Part shown: one piece after another, positions 33,306 to 42,614 of the stretch
How the letters are laid out: each line of letters begins with the position of its first letter
Position numbering within the stretch: the first letter of the stretch is position 1
Translations under genes and position numbers: made by a program
From: Kingdonia uniflora
Lineage: Eukaryota; Streptophyta; Magnoliopsida; Ranunculales; Circaeasteraceae
Length of the DNA stretch: 64,000 nucleotides
Assembly (NCBI GenBank): GCA_014058105.1
Contig: JACGCM010001129.1
Location: forward strand, 3,421,001 to 3,485,000
Direction of reading: 5' to 3'
Notes under the pieces: generated by a model
The model's input: only the letters and a program-made list of their open reading frames with translations
Told to the model about the DNA's origin: nothing
Databases searched by the model: none

Positions 33306-33728
33306 TGATTTCCTCGGTCTCTCTATCTACTCTTTAAAAATTGCAACCCTAATAAAAATATTAGCTACGAAATTGAAGTTGCACTAATGATGAGGAGCAT
33401 CGAAGCTCCTCCTCCATTGATGTTTACAAAGCAAAACCCTAACCCTAACCCTAACTGAACTCCAAAACAATAAATAGGATTGAAAATTGAGATAGACCTA
33501 TTTGATTGTATAGTAATTAATTAGGCATAAAATTAGGGTTTGATTAAGAACACAATTGGAGATGAATGAGTCTTACCAATTTCGATGAAAGAGAGAGAGA
33601 GAGGTATCAGTCTGCATTTGGATAAAAAATGTGAAAAATAGATAAGACAAGAAGAGAGAAGAGGAGAGGAGGAAAGGAATTGGGAGTTTGTAAGCAAGGA
33701 TACGTTTTGGTAACGGCAAGGATGACAA
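33306..33728 (-). promoter_or_regulatory. XLG copy 2 leader and upstream sequence
   Basis: Reverse complement of the leader at about 56280-56687: shared TTAGGGTTAGGGTTTTG, GGAGCTTCGATGCTC, TACCTCTCTCTCTCTCTTTC and CCTTGCCGTTACCAAAACGT. The ACCCTAACCCTAACCCTAAC run near 33433 is part of this leader. Confidence 0.6.
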
Positions 33729-34945
33729 GTTTAGTTTGAAATTTTTGATTTGGCATGGATGAGGGCCCCGCAACCCCACAACTCCACCAAAAAAATCAGC
33801 CCTAAATTTTATGAGTAACTTCATTCAATCCTCTTCTCCCCCAAGTCTCTTCTGTTTCTCTCATCTTTTGTTTCATAACAAGCTTAGACTCTTCATGGTT
33901 TTTAACTCTTCATGGTTGTTATTTCAACTAGTCATCAAACCCATGATTTGATCTCTCCATGAATTGATCGATTTGAGCACAAAAGAATAATGTAAAATAG
34001 GTTTGAAAATTAAGTTCTTTAAGATAAATGCTTATGGTCTTTGATTTGTAATTGACTTAAGTAGAAAGTGAGAAAAATTATGAATTTTGAATCGAGAGGA
34101 CCATATATTCTTGAAATCCCCATTGATAAGACATGAAAATCTCAGATGTGTTATAAAAGTAATTAATCCAAGAGAAAGATGGATCCCATGTAGGATTTGT
34201 AATGGGTCGAGTTTGGGGCGGGTGCAGTAATACCATCCCCATACCCGCCAAATTACCTTACTCCCAAACCCACCCTAATACCATTTAACTTACATGGGGA
34301 ATAACCAAATCTGCCCCATCAAAATTTGCATATACCAAACCTGCCCCAACACCATCTTAATACCCATTTATCCTAAGTAGGGATCCCCAAGTCCGCCCCG
34401 TAGATCCGCCCCATTTATGAGTTTTGAAGCTTTGAGATGAAAACCATCAATTTGGGTTGAAAACCATTGATTTGAGATAATTCTTCTTAGGTTTAAAAGT
34501 ATATATAGTGAGAGAAACGAGCTGAGGATTAGAGGATAAAAGTTAGGATGAAGAGGAAGGAAAAGTAGCATGTCTTCAATAGAATTATGTTTAAGGGTAT
34601 TCAGATCATAACATATATACCTTGGTCGAGTGACGGGCCCCCATTTATTTGAGCCTAAAACCAGACCTACCCCAATAAATAAATGGGCTTTATTTTAAGA
34701 CCAAACCCACCCCATACCCGCTATAGTCATACCAAACCTGCTTCATTAAGGGAGGGGGCAGGGCGGGTTAAATTGCCAGCCCTAATCCCATGGATTTCAG
34801 TCTTCAAGCTCCATAATTTAAATGTATAAATGGAATTTTAAAAATTGGGGTGAGATGAAGTGATTATAGGAGAGAAACGATGTGTAAATAGAGAGAAGTT
34901 ACCTACTGGGCCCCACTTCTTGCCTCTACAAATATTACATGTGAT
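33729..34945. repeat. Inverted-repeat arm 1 (interrupted by a hAT-like MITE)
   Basis: 33729-34190 plus 34793-34945 is the reverse complement of 37128-37735. Landmarks: CTACTGGGCCCCACTTCTTG at about 34903 against CAAGGAGTGGGGCCCAGTAG at 37141; TTCATAACAAGCTTAGACTC against GAGTCTAAGCTTGTTATGAA. The arms are about 600 bp without the MITE and are separated by about 2.2 kb. Confidence 0.8.
34191..34784. mobile_element. hAT-like non-autonomous element with 8-bp target duplication
   Basis: Exactly flanked by ATCCCATG (34183-34190 and 34785-34792), the 8-bp duplication expected of hAT transposons. Ends: TAGGATTTGTAATGGG left; the right end in reverse complement is TAGGGCTGGCAATTTAACC, a common plant hAT terminus; 9 of the first 13 bases agree. 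The matching inverted-repeat arm at about 37270 has the site once, without the element. No transposase inside, so it was mobilised in trans. A short minus-strand ORF at 34368-34571 is not credible. Confidence 0.85.
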
Positions 34946-34971
34946 TTTATATATATTTTCATACTTCCTTG

Positions 34972-35157
34972 TAGAGCTGAGCAAAAAACCGAAAAGCCAA
35001 AGCAAACCAAGCCAAACCATTTTAGGTAAAATGATTCGGTTCTCAGGAGCCCGATTTCAGTTTTGGTCTCTAAAACAAAGAAACTAACAAAGTCCGATTC
35101 GGTTTCGGTTCCCCGATAAGAAAAAGCGCCAGAAACCAAACCGAACCATGAGTCCTA
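34972..35157. mobile_element. Possible small hAT-like MITE rich in AAACCGAA
   Basis: Starts TAGAGCTGAGCAAAAAACCG; the right end in reverse complement reads TAGGACTCATGGTTCGG. The interior is repeated AACCGAA/CGGTTT words. No exact target duplication is seen, so the edges are tentative. Confidence 0.4.
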
Positions 35158-35455
35158 TTTTTAAGGGAATAAAACCCTAACTTACAAACCAAACATATCT
35201 CCTCCACCTCTCTTTCTTAATTTTTCTCACTCTTTTTTTCCCTTTCTCTCACAGTCACAGCCTTTGAAAAAAAACTTCAAAATTATCACCCTCCAATCCT
35301 TTCCATACTTATCATCTTATAGGGTTTATGATTTAACACTTTGTTATTGAAACTATTACACCCCAAATAACCATCGTCGTCGGATAAAGGGGGTTTATAA
35401 TTACTGTGAAGAATACCAATAATTGTAGAACTGAAATCCCCTCCGGATACATCCT
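35158..35455. other. Pyrimidine-rich unassigned sequence
   Basis: CT-rich with AAACCCTA words, leader-like in composition, but no gene follows it on the plus strand. Nothing else recognised. Confidence 0.3.
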
Positions 35456-35595
35456 CACAATGTTAAAGGACACCAGGAAGGAAGAACATCAGCAATAAAA
35501 AATCGACCAAAATAACGCCCCTCCAACTCCGCAATCTTAATAGTAAGACATCCCTCTTTTGCATCCTGCTGACATTGAAACCAAGTTATAACCAT
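35456..35595 (-). pseudogene. Tat antisense small ORF, family member 6 (truncated, frameshifted)
   Basis: From the ATG at 35595 it reads MVITW, then after a one-base shift CQQDAKEGCLTIKIAELEGR and YFGRF. It lines up with MVITHSQ...EGHLTIKIADIRERIFGQL at 8544-8849. It ends early at 35456. Only 240 bases separate it from the Tat LTR at 35835, again transcribed away from the LTR. Confidence 0.5.
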
Positions 35596-35834
35596 GATAA
35601 CAATGAGTTCTTGTGATTCAACTACAAGGATGATGAGTATTTATAGATAAAGGAGAATATATGGAAAACATTTCAATCAAAAATTACAGATACCTGGCAT
35701 ATATTCATGCCACCAATCATGGGATTTTTCTTAATCTTTACAAGAAATTTCCCAATAAGGAATATATCAAATGACAATTTCCAAGTCATGCTTCTCGACT
35801 CAACCACAGGTGCTTGCATCGAGAATGGAGCGAT
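35596..35834. other. Region between small antisense ORF and LTR
   Basis: Likely the promoter side of the antisense ORF. It ends with the purine-rich GAGAATGGAGCGAT at 35821-35834, the presumed polypurine tract of the LTR that follows. Confidence 0.35.
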
Positions 35835-36339
35835 TGTAGTAGCATATTTTTGATATTCGACAAGCACCATGACGATATCACTTCAAATATAAAGTATCAT
35901 CTGATTCATAAAGGCCAGATTCGACTAATACATATATTGAGAAGAAGTAAGCCTGGTTTACAATGATGATCGACTACATTCAATAGCCGAAATGCTTAGT
36001 CAAACTAGCCGTTATTTGTGCACCAAAAAGTTTGCCTACTAACCTTGATTATAGGAAAAATGTTACGAATCTATAACTGCCTATATTCAACTATAAATAC
36101 ATGCATAACACATTACAAAGAGGGCATGATCCCCCCAACTATATTCATCTAATCATAAGTGCAATAGTTAGCATCATAGTAAAGTTTTTATCAAATCCTC
36201 AACGAGGTCGTGGTTTTTCTCAGTGCATCTGGGTTTCCACTTAAAACTCTCAGTATAATCTTGTTAACTAGCACCCAGTCGCCTCACTAATAAACTAAAG
36301 TAAAGGCAAAGTTTACATACCAGAAAACTAGTCATTACA
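35835..36339 (+). repeat. Tat-type LTR (505 bp)
   Basis: Starts TGTAGTAGCATATTTTTG, very like the LTR start at 15994, and ends GTCATTACA. It has ACTATAAATACATGC (TATA) near 36090 and CCTCAACGAGGTCGTGG followed by a T-run near 36200. With the antisense ORF on its left it is a 3' LTR of a plus-strand element rather than a clean solo LTR; no matching flanking pentamers were found. Confidence 0.75.
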
Positions 36340-36433
36340 ACTAGTAAGGCCCAATTTTTTTTCTCAAACATCTAAATTTCATTCTTGTTTGAGGCCTTAC
36401 ATTGTCCCCCTCACCCTCTTAGTCTCGGGTTTG

Positions 36434-37030
36434 AGTTGTGATCCCGACCCAAGTGACAACAACCTACACAGCAACAACCTTTTTATAACGGCTGCACCCA
36501 GACGTTATAACAAAATAATCAGTACATATCTCGATGTAATATGAGTAACATACAATTGATGCACTCGAGCGCATGTTAACACAAGTGTTTCATCCTCTAC
36601 TTCTACTGTTTCGGCAAACTCTTCAACTACGCAATCTTTCATCCCAATTAGGGTTTAACTCAAATCGAAGAACTCAATCATATGTAATAATAATAATTAT
36701 CTTGATCTGAATTACTAAATTTGCATCTATTCTTTAATTTCGATTGCAATTCGACTTTTAGATGTTTTTGATCTCAATTAGGGTTTTTAGAATGATCGTA
36801 TGTGTAAATTTAGGGTTTTAATTTTGATTTTGTGGTGGTCTTTTATAGGAAGATTGTCTTTTGAAAAAGTCAAGACATTGTCACGATAGTATGTATGCGT
36901 CAAGATCATTTTTTTTTAAGTATTATTGTGTTATGAAATGCTTCTCCTAAGTTGCAAGGCCTTTAATTAAGTAGTAGACGAAAATGGGTTATTTAGGCAA
37001 AATTTCACATAATAAATCGTAAATTTATCT
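36434..37030 (+). pseudogene. Duplicate of the UFD1 promoter, 5' UTR and first coding exon
   Basis: Collinear with 57602-58340. It shares GTTGTGATCCCGACCCAAG, CAGCAACAACC, CATCCCAATTAGGGTTTAAC and, at the end of exon 1, GACATTGTCACGAT followed by AGTATGTATGCG. In the true gene this reads CACGATG|GTATGT; here the start codon ATG is ATA, while the splice donor remains. No UFD1 coding exon follows. It also lacks the CCATGTTTCATTCTCCTTATT stretch of the true leader. A dead 5' fragment that may keep promoter activity. Confidence 0.8.
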
Positions 37031-37127
37031 AGTATATGGCCATTCTTTCTTAAGACCATCTCCGACATTGCCTATAGTTGTTTACTGCGAGATATGAAAA
37101 CCCATCCTGCGTGTCTTTGAAATCGAG

Positions 37128-37735
37128 AATATTTGCAGAGGCAAGGAGTGGGGCCCAGTAGGTAACTTTTCTCTATTTAATGATCGTCTCTCTCTTGTAA
37201 TCACTCCATCTCACCCCAATTTCTAGAATTCCCTCTATACATTTAAATTATGGAGCTTGAAGACCGAAATCCATGGGTTCCTTCATTCTCTTGGAATCAT
37301 TTCTTCTAGTACACATCAAAGATTTTTATGTCTTATCAATGGGAATTTCAAGAATAATTGGTCCTCTCGAATCAAAATTTATAATTTTTTGAACTTTCTA
37401 CTCAAGTCAATTACAAATCAAAGACCCATGAAGCATTTTATCCTAAATAACTTAATTTTCAAACCTATTTTACATTTTTCTTTTGTGCTCAAATCGATCA
37501 ATTCATAGAGAAATCAAATCATGGGGTTCATGACTAGTTTAGCTAACAACCATGAAGAGTCTAAGCTTGTTATGAAATAGAAGATGAGAGAAATAGAAGA
37601 GACTTGAGGGAAAAGGAGATTGAAGGAAGATACCCATGAAATTTAGGCTGATTGTTTTGTGTAAAGTTGTTGGGCCCTCATCTTTGCCAAATCAAAATTT
37701 TCAAACTAAACTTTCCAAACAATCGAAGGGAGTGT
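37128..37735. repeat. Inverted-repeat arm 2 (intact)
   Basis: Reverse complement of arm 1 without the hAT-like insertion; the unoccupied site is at about 37267-37276 (ATCCATGGGTTCC). The arm starts next to the duplicated UFD1 exon and may have come from the same duplicated block. Confidence 0.8.
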
Positions 37736-38729
37736 TTTGGCTACACTTCAGTTTTTTCCATGAAATGTTTTTTTCTATGTATACGAAAACTTATTTCTCC
37801 TTCTCCAAAAACTCCAACCCTCTCTCGTCATCTTCTCTTTTTCAAAATACAAAACATCATATTACAGCAAGTTATTCAAGTTATCTCATATAGTTTATTG
37901 GTTAGTACTCTATCTCTCTCTCTCAAGATTTTAATTTGGATTGATTGTATCAGGGTTTTGGTTTGATTTGGTGAGGATAGAAATCTATAATTTGATTTAT
38001 TTTGTTCCTTCATTTTTTTTTAATTAGATTGATGTCTGTGCTTTTGGATTTGACTTAATTGGATTCGAGGACAACCAGTAATTGACCTTTCTCTCTCTCT
38101 TTCTATTGTTTTTTTTCTTTCCCTTTTTCCTTCAATTGAATTTATTGAATATGGTGATTTCAAGTTTCTAATATTACGGATTTTGGCTCTTATTTTAGAG
38201 AATTTTTGAGTTAAGTTGCTACAATTTTCTTGAAATATCACACCAAATTTGTGCATCTTAACAATTTCTAATTTCAGTACTCTCAAATTTGATTTAAAAG
38301 AATTTTCTTCAATGTTTTTTAGGGTTTTTCTACTAGGTTACACCAAATATGATTTAGATGAATTACAATATATAGTTTCTGATTTTAGGCATGAACTTAA
38401 TGAGGTTCTTTCAATGGAGATGTTCAAAAAGGAAGATTTTATATCAGAATTGCGATGAAAGAGATTATTTATGCTCATTGCAATGTGAATTTTGTGACAC
38501 TCTTAACGGAGAATTCTCTTAAAATCCCAACTTTTTGGATGTGACATCTAGTAGGATTTAACTGAACTAATTATTTGACAACTAAGATGAATTTATGGGA
38601 TTTTTTTATATATATTTGTGTTAGATGCATTAATGTTGTAATTGTTGATCATATGGAAAACATCTTTTTATCATAGTGTATCATAGGGGTTTATGTAGGT
38701 AGTGTAAGCTCTTGTTGTTGGCTTTATTA
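37736..38729 (+). other. Unrecognised gene-like 5' region with a small ORF
   Basis: CT-rich leader-like sequence is followed by AT-rich sequence. The ORF at 38249-38458 ends YDLDELQYIVSDFRHELNEV...KEDFISELR before a TGA. It may be a short exon fragment, with an intron-like TTCTGATTTTAG acceptor inside it. I do not recognise the family. Confidence 0.3.
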
Positions 38730-39089
38730 GAGCACCTCCAACAACATGGTATGTTATTACGCTTTTAGCATACACTTGCAACAAAACCTTCTAACAGGGG
38801 TATGAGGTTTAGCATACCCACCCCCATACCCTTCCAAAGTATATAAAACTTGAACTTGGCGAGGAGTATTCGTATACCGATTAGGCGTTGAATTGTTCAG
38901 CGCCTGCCAACTTTTAAATACATCTGGCATCTCTCTCTTTCCTATCACAACTTTGTTTCTTAATATGAGATTTAATTCAGCATTTTTTGTTAGGCACCTA
39001 ACCAAATTATTTGGCGTTTTCTACTGTATACTGAACTATTGAGCACCCAAGAGAAAAATTATAATTCTATGTTGGACGAAAATAGTATG
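38730..39089. mobile_element. Tourist-like MITE 1, left part
   Basis: Starts GAGCACCTCCAACAACATGG directly after TTA (38727-38729). It is cut at 39089 by the 15.5-kb Tat element and resumes at 54622. TTA target duplications and GAGCATCTCCAA-type ends indicate a PIF/Harbinger-related MITE. Confidence 0.75.
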
Positions 39090-39642
39090 TGTAATAGCTA
39101 CGAACTTAGTCTTTACACCAAATATATTTAGAGCTGTCAAGAGTAACAGATAATACACAACAAGACTATTTAGCGTGGAAAACCTTTGAATTGGTTAAAA
39201 ACCATGACCTCTCTTGAGGATTTTGAGAAAGTAATGATCTTATTGAGATTGCTAGTGTATTACAATGAACTATTTTGGAATATAGGATGATAAAGTATGA
39301 GCTTTTCTATGGTGATCGTTATGTCCTTCATCTGCAGTTTTCCAGGTCTTCTTATAGGTTCTCTAATATGACCATTTGATGACCATAAAGTTCCTTAATG
39401 ATGGACGTTACAAAGTGAGTGTGAGATATTCTTTGACCAGGTTGGGTAACATTTCGACCTTTGTTGTTGTACAACGGCTCTATTGCTGACTGTGTGATTT
39501 GCACAAGTCAAACTGTTAATGCAGAGGTCAAAAGTGATTTTTTGAACTGGGGAAAGCTTGGTTACGTCTTTAACAGTGCTTCTTGTATGATGATGAGATC
39601 GAGGGTGAGGTTTGAGTCTGAGATAAGAAATAAGCTATTACA
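39090..39642 (-). repeat. 3' LTR of the 15.5-kb Tat element
   Basis: TGTAATAGCTACGAACTTAG to GCTATTACA on the plus strand; aligns with 54052-54616. Its ends, TGTAATAG and CTATTACA, are inverted repeats of each other. On the minus strand it carries the CCTCAAGAGAGGTCATGG landmark followed by a T-run. Confidence 0.9.
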
Positions 39643-40127
39643 AGATGGCTCTCAACCAATAACACGAGTGTTGTAAGGGATGAGTGGTATTGGTTGAGAA
39701 ACTCTTTCCGTACATGTTTGCGATTGTGTCACGTGCTCTGTTATTTGAGGTTGAATGTTCGTCTGTATTTCGAAGATGAAGCATGAACTCGCGATGCGGA
39801 ATAAGCCACTTCAACCGCCCCCTCTCAGCCAACGGTACGAGAATGATTGTAGACGAGTGGTGTTGGTTAAGAAGTGTCATTAAATGTTGTAGTTATGTTG
39901 GAGGTTCATTTCCAATGTCAATTCATGAATCTCTATTGATGTCTGTTGGGATTCCTATAACCAATGATTGTAGTCAAATATTATTGCATGGAGAATCCAT
40001 TTGGCGTTGGAAATTTGCAGAGTCTTCTTTGAATGTTGATCTGTGTATAAAAGGTAACTCTAAGTTGAATTTTGAGGAGCAAACCCTTCGTCTCTGATTT
40101 CTTCCTCATTATTTTTTTGTGGTGACA
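39643..40127 (+). promoter_or_regulatory. Leader upstream of the first antisense ORF
   Basis: Between the 3' LTR and the first plus-strand ORF. Includes TGTATAAAAGG at about 40045-40055, about 75 bases before the ATG: a good TATA candidate for an internal antisense promoter. Short ORFs here are shadows. Confidence 0.45.
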
Positions 40128-40466
40128 ATGGTGACTACTAGGACTCAGGCCCGAAAGTCTAGGATCTGGAGGAAGATGGAATAATTGAGTATCAGGTATT
40201 TTGGTTATTAACCGCTGCATCTGCCTACTCTAATTCCTGTATTTCCCACTTTTTATCGTATATCTTATGAAGAAGTGATGGAGGCAGATGATGATTACTA
40301 CAAAATGGTACGTTTTCATTATTTGGAGACATCTTAGGTGGAACGTCGTAACGACCTTCATCTGCTGGAGGAAGAGGCTATTACAACTAAAGATGAAGCG
40401 GTAGGCGTTCGGCTGAGGGAGTGTCATCGATATCCTGCAGATGTGTGGATCTTGTTGAAGAAATGA
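40128..40466 (+). pseudogene. Tat antisense small ORF, family member 7 (three in-frame stops)
   Basis: One frame from ATG 40128 to TGA 40464-40466, 112 codons, interrupted by TAA, TAA and TAG. Segments: MVTTRTQARKSR, RYFGY, LPTLIPVFPTFY, SYEEVMEADDDYYKMVRFHY, LLEEEAITTKDEAVGV, RYPADVWILLKK. Position-by-position partner of 9746-10078 in another element. A TATA-like TGTATAAAAGG lies upstream. Function unknown. Confidence 0.6.
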
Positions 40467-41227
40467 GGCCTTTCGTCTGTTTTTAGCATGCGGGGAAGTG
40501 AGGAGGATGCAGATGATCATTTTTTCCATAGACCATAATTTTTTGGCTATGAAGAAGATCTTTTATCTGCAAAAACTATTTCTGACTTCCCTGCATCTTG
40601 TAGCATTGGATCAAAGTTTAGGGTTTGCCTCTTCTGTGAACTATTCATCCCAGGAAAAGGATTTTGAGCTAATACTTTATGTAAATTGAAGTAATCTGTA
40701 AAAAATCTATGTTGTAAAATATTTTGTAAGAGTAACTTTCAGACTGAATAAAATATATAATTTTTTTTATAATGATACTGTGTCTTCGAGCTTGGTTGTT
40801 TTCCCTTTCGGTTTGTACCATAGGCACTGGTAATATAGATAAGTAGGTGTCAGGGGTATGAAGGAGAAAAATGGCAGTGAAAGGTGAGGGAAAATTTTGA
40901 GAAGGTCAAGTTGTTGGTTTAAACTGGAACTCTCAAATTTATGCGAGCTGTGTGACAAGGTTGAGATGGAGTTGTGTGTGTGACTATTTGGCTAGCTATC
41001 GTTGTGGTTGTTGCCATGTACGCATCTAAGGGGATATTTTTGTGTTTTGGCGTAATGAGATGTCTCTATATTTTGCATAGATATTATACCGTTCCAGAGA
41101 TGTTCGTACCAATATTTTCTGAAGAAAATCTGTGGGGTGATTAATTCTGCAAAGATCTTCCTTTGTCTATAAGTAGGGATTCCTTGCTGTTGTTACTTAT
41201 ATTGTTCTAGGGTTGTTGTGTTCGAGC

Positions 41228-41587
41228 ATGGTGAGGACTCATTCTCAGCATATGCAGCAGGCGGCGGATGGTCGGTTTCATATCAAGGTTACGGAGCTCT
41301 GTGAACGCTATTATCGTTACTTGCCGTATAATGTTGTTCTTTTGGAATGGTCATTGAATCTGGTTGGCCTTGTTGATGAAGGCAGGCGTATCGAGCAGGA
41401 TCGCTTCGTTTGGTGTAATATTTTTTTTAAGTCTCTGTTGGATCCCCTTGTGCAAGAACTGACTGTTCGACAGCCCGCATACGATAAGATCACAGAAGAA
41501 GATGCAAGGGCAGCGAATGAGGAGTTGATTTTGTGCGGGCAACCGAACCATCGGGGTTGCTTCAGATGTAACTGGGGAGCTCGGTGA
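41228..41587 (+). CDS. Tat antisense small ORF, family member 8 (119 aa, open)
   Basis: Begins MVRTHSQHMQQAADGRFHIK, then VTELCERYYRYLPYNVVLL and WSLNLVGLVDE, RFVWCNIFFKSLL, ending in an acidic EEDARAANEE segment and a Cys-containing tail. I chose the ATG at 41228 over 41213 because the family start is MVxTxxQ. It is the partner of 8544-8849 (MVITHSQ...). Second small ORF from the 3' LTR, about 760 bases after the first. Open and slightly acidic, with no signal peptide or membrane segment. Unknown function. Confidence 0.6.
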   Translation: MVRTHSQHMQQAADGRFHIKVTELCERYYRYLPYNVVLLEWSLNLVGLVDEGRRIEQDRFVWCNIFFKSLLDPLVQELTVRQPAYDKITEEDARAANEELILCGQPNHRGCFRCNWGAR

Positions 41588-42614
41588 GCTCTAGGTCATG
41601 AGATTTGTTAAAAGTAATTTGTTTTGTAGTAGTAAACTATGGTAGAGTTTTGAATAAATATAATATGAGAGATCTTGAGAGAATAAAGTATGTGATATTC
41701 CGATCTGATTGAATAAAGTATTTTGTTATATTTGTTTTGTACGGATGTTGTGTATGACAACTGTAAAATTTTAACAACTGTAGGGATATCTTTGAATTTT
41801 GAAAATTGAACTATTTTAGGATAGTTTGTATGATCTTGGTAGAGTATAAGTGAGATGATTGGTCATTTTACTACTGGGCTGAGAAAATGTATAGGGTTGG
41901 TAATGGTAGATAATAAAGATAAACGTGATGGTGACAAACGTTATCATAGAAGTCATGATGATATTGTAAAACAAAAAGACGTGCCTGTAGCAACAATGGG
42001 GATGATTAACACGTGTGAGAAGGAGCTGCCATTTCATAACCCGATGAAGAGTATAAAAACTCATCTCTCCCTCCCTCATAAACTGTCTACAGTTTCATAG
42101 AGAGAAAAAAATTGTACGTATATTATTGTCAAGGAGAGGAGGCGTTTAAGTGCCGATTGTATTTTGAGAAATACATCTGCATCGAGTGATAGGAGGTTGT
42201 CGGAGAGGCGACGGGAACGCTCATATTCGAAGAGACCACCGGGTAAAGTAAAAGATTGTTATTCAGCAAGTACAAGTTGGTGATGAAAATGCTTTTGTCT
42301 GTTTGATTTTATAAGTACTTTATGTTATGTAGTAATCTGTATAGTTGGTTTTAGAAACTGGAGTTTTCAGGGGATTTTTAAAAAATAAAATTGAGAGAAA
42401 GTCTGTAATATAGGATTTGTGGTAAATGTTATTTTAGAGAGAGAGAAAGTGTTTGTTGGAGAAAAAGAGGGAAATTTGAAATAATTTGATTTTGGCTTTT
42501 TTGTTTTAGGATTTAGGAAAATAGACGTGTTGACTGGGTATAAGGTGGGTCTGTTTGTTCTGTTTGTAATATAGTGATAATGATAAAATATGTTTCTGTA
42601 TCTGTAGATTCAGT
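41588..42614 (+). other. Spacer between the small ORF and the spliced antisense gene
   Basis: AT-rich, with no ORF I trust. GAAGAGTATAAAAACTCATC near 42047-42066 contains a TATA box, so this spacer may hold the promoter of the gene starting at 42615. Confidence 0.4.

Noticed and set aside
33432..33456. CCCTAACCCTAACCCTAAC run resembling telomere repeat
   Set aside because: Only about three units, located in the XLG leader, with the same TTAGGGTTAGGGTTTTG present in the other XLG copy; a telo-box-like leader word, not an interstitial telomere.
37040..37130. A third GAGCATCTCC-type MITE (AAGACCATCTCCGACATTGC)
   Set aside because: Only one weak end-like segment; no partner end or TTA duplication.
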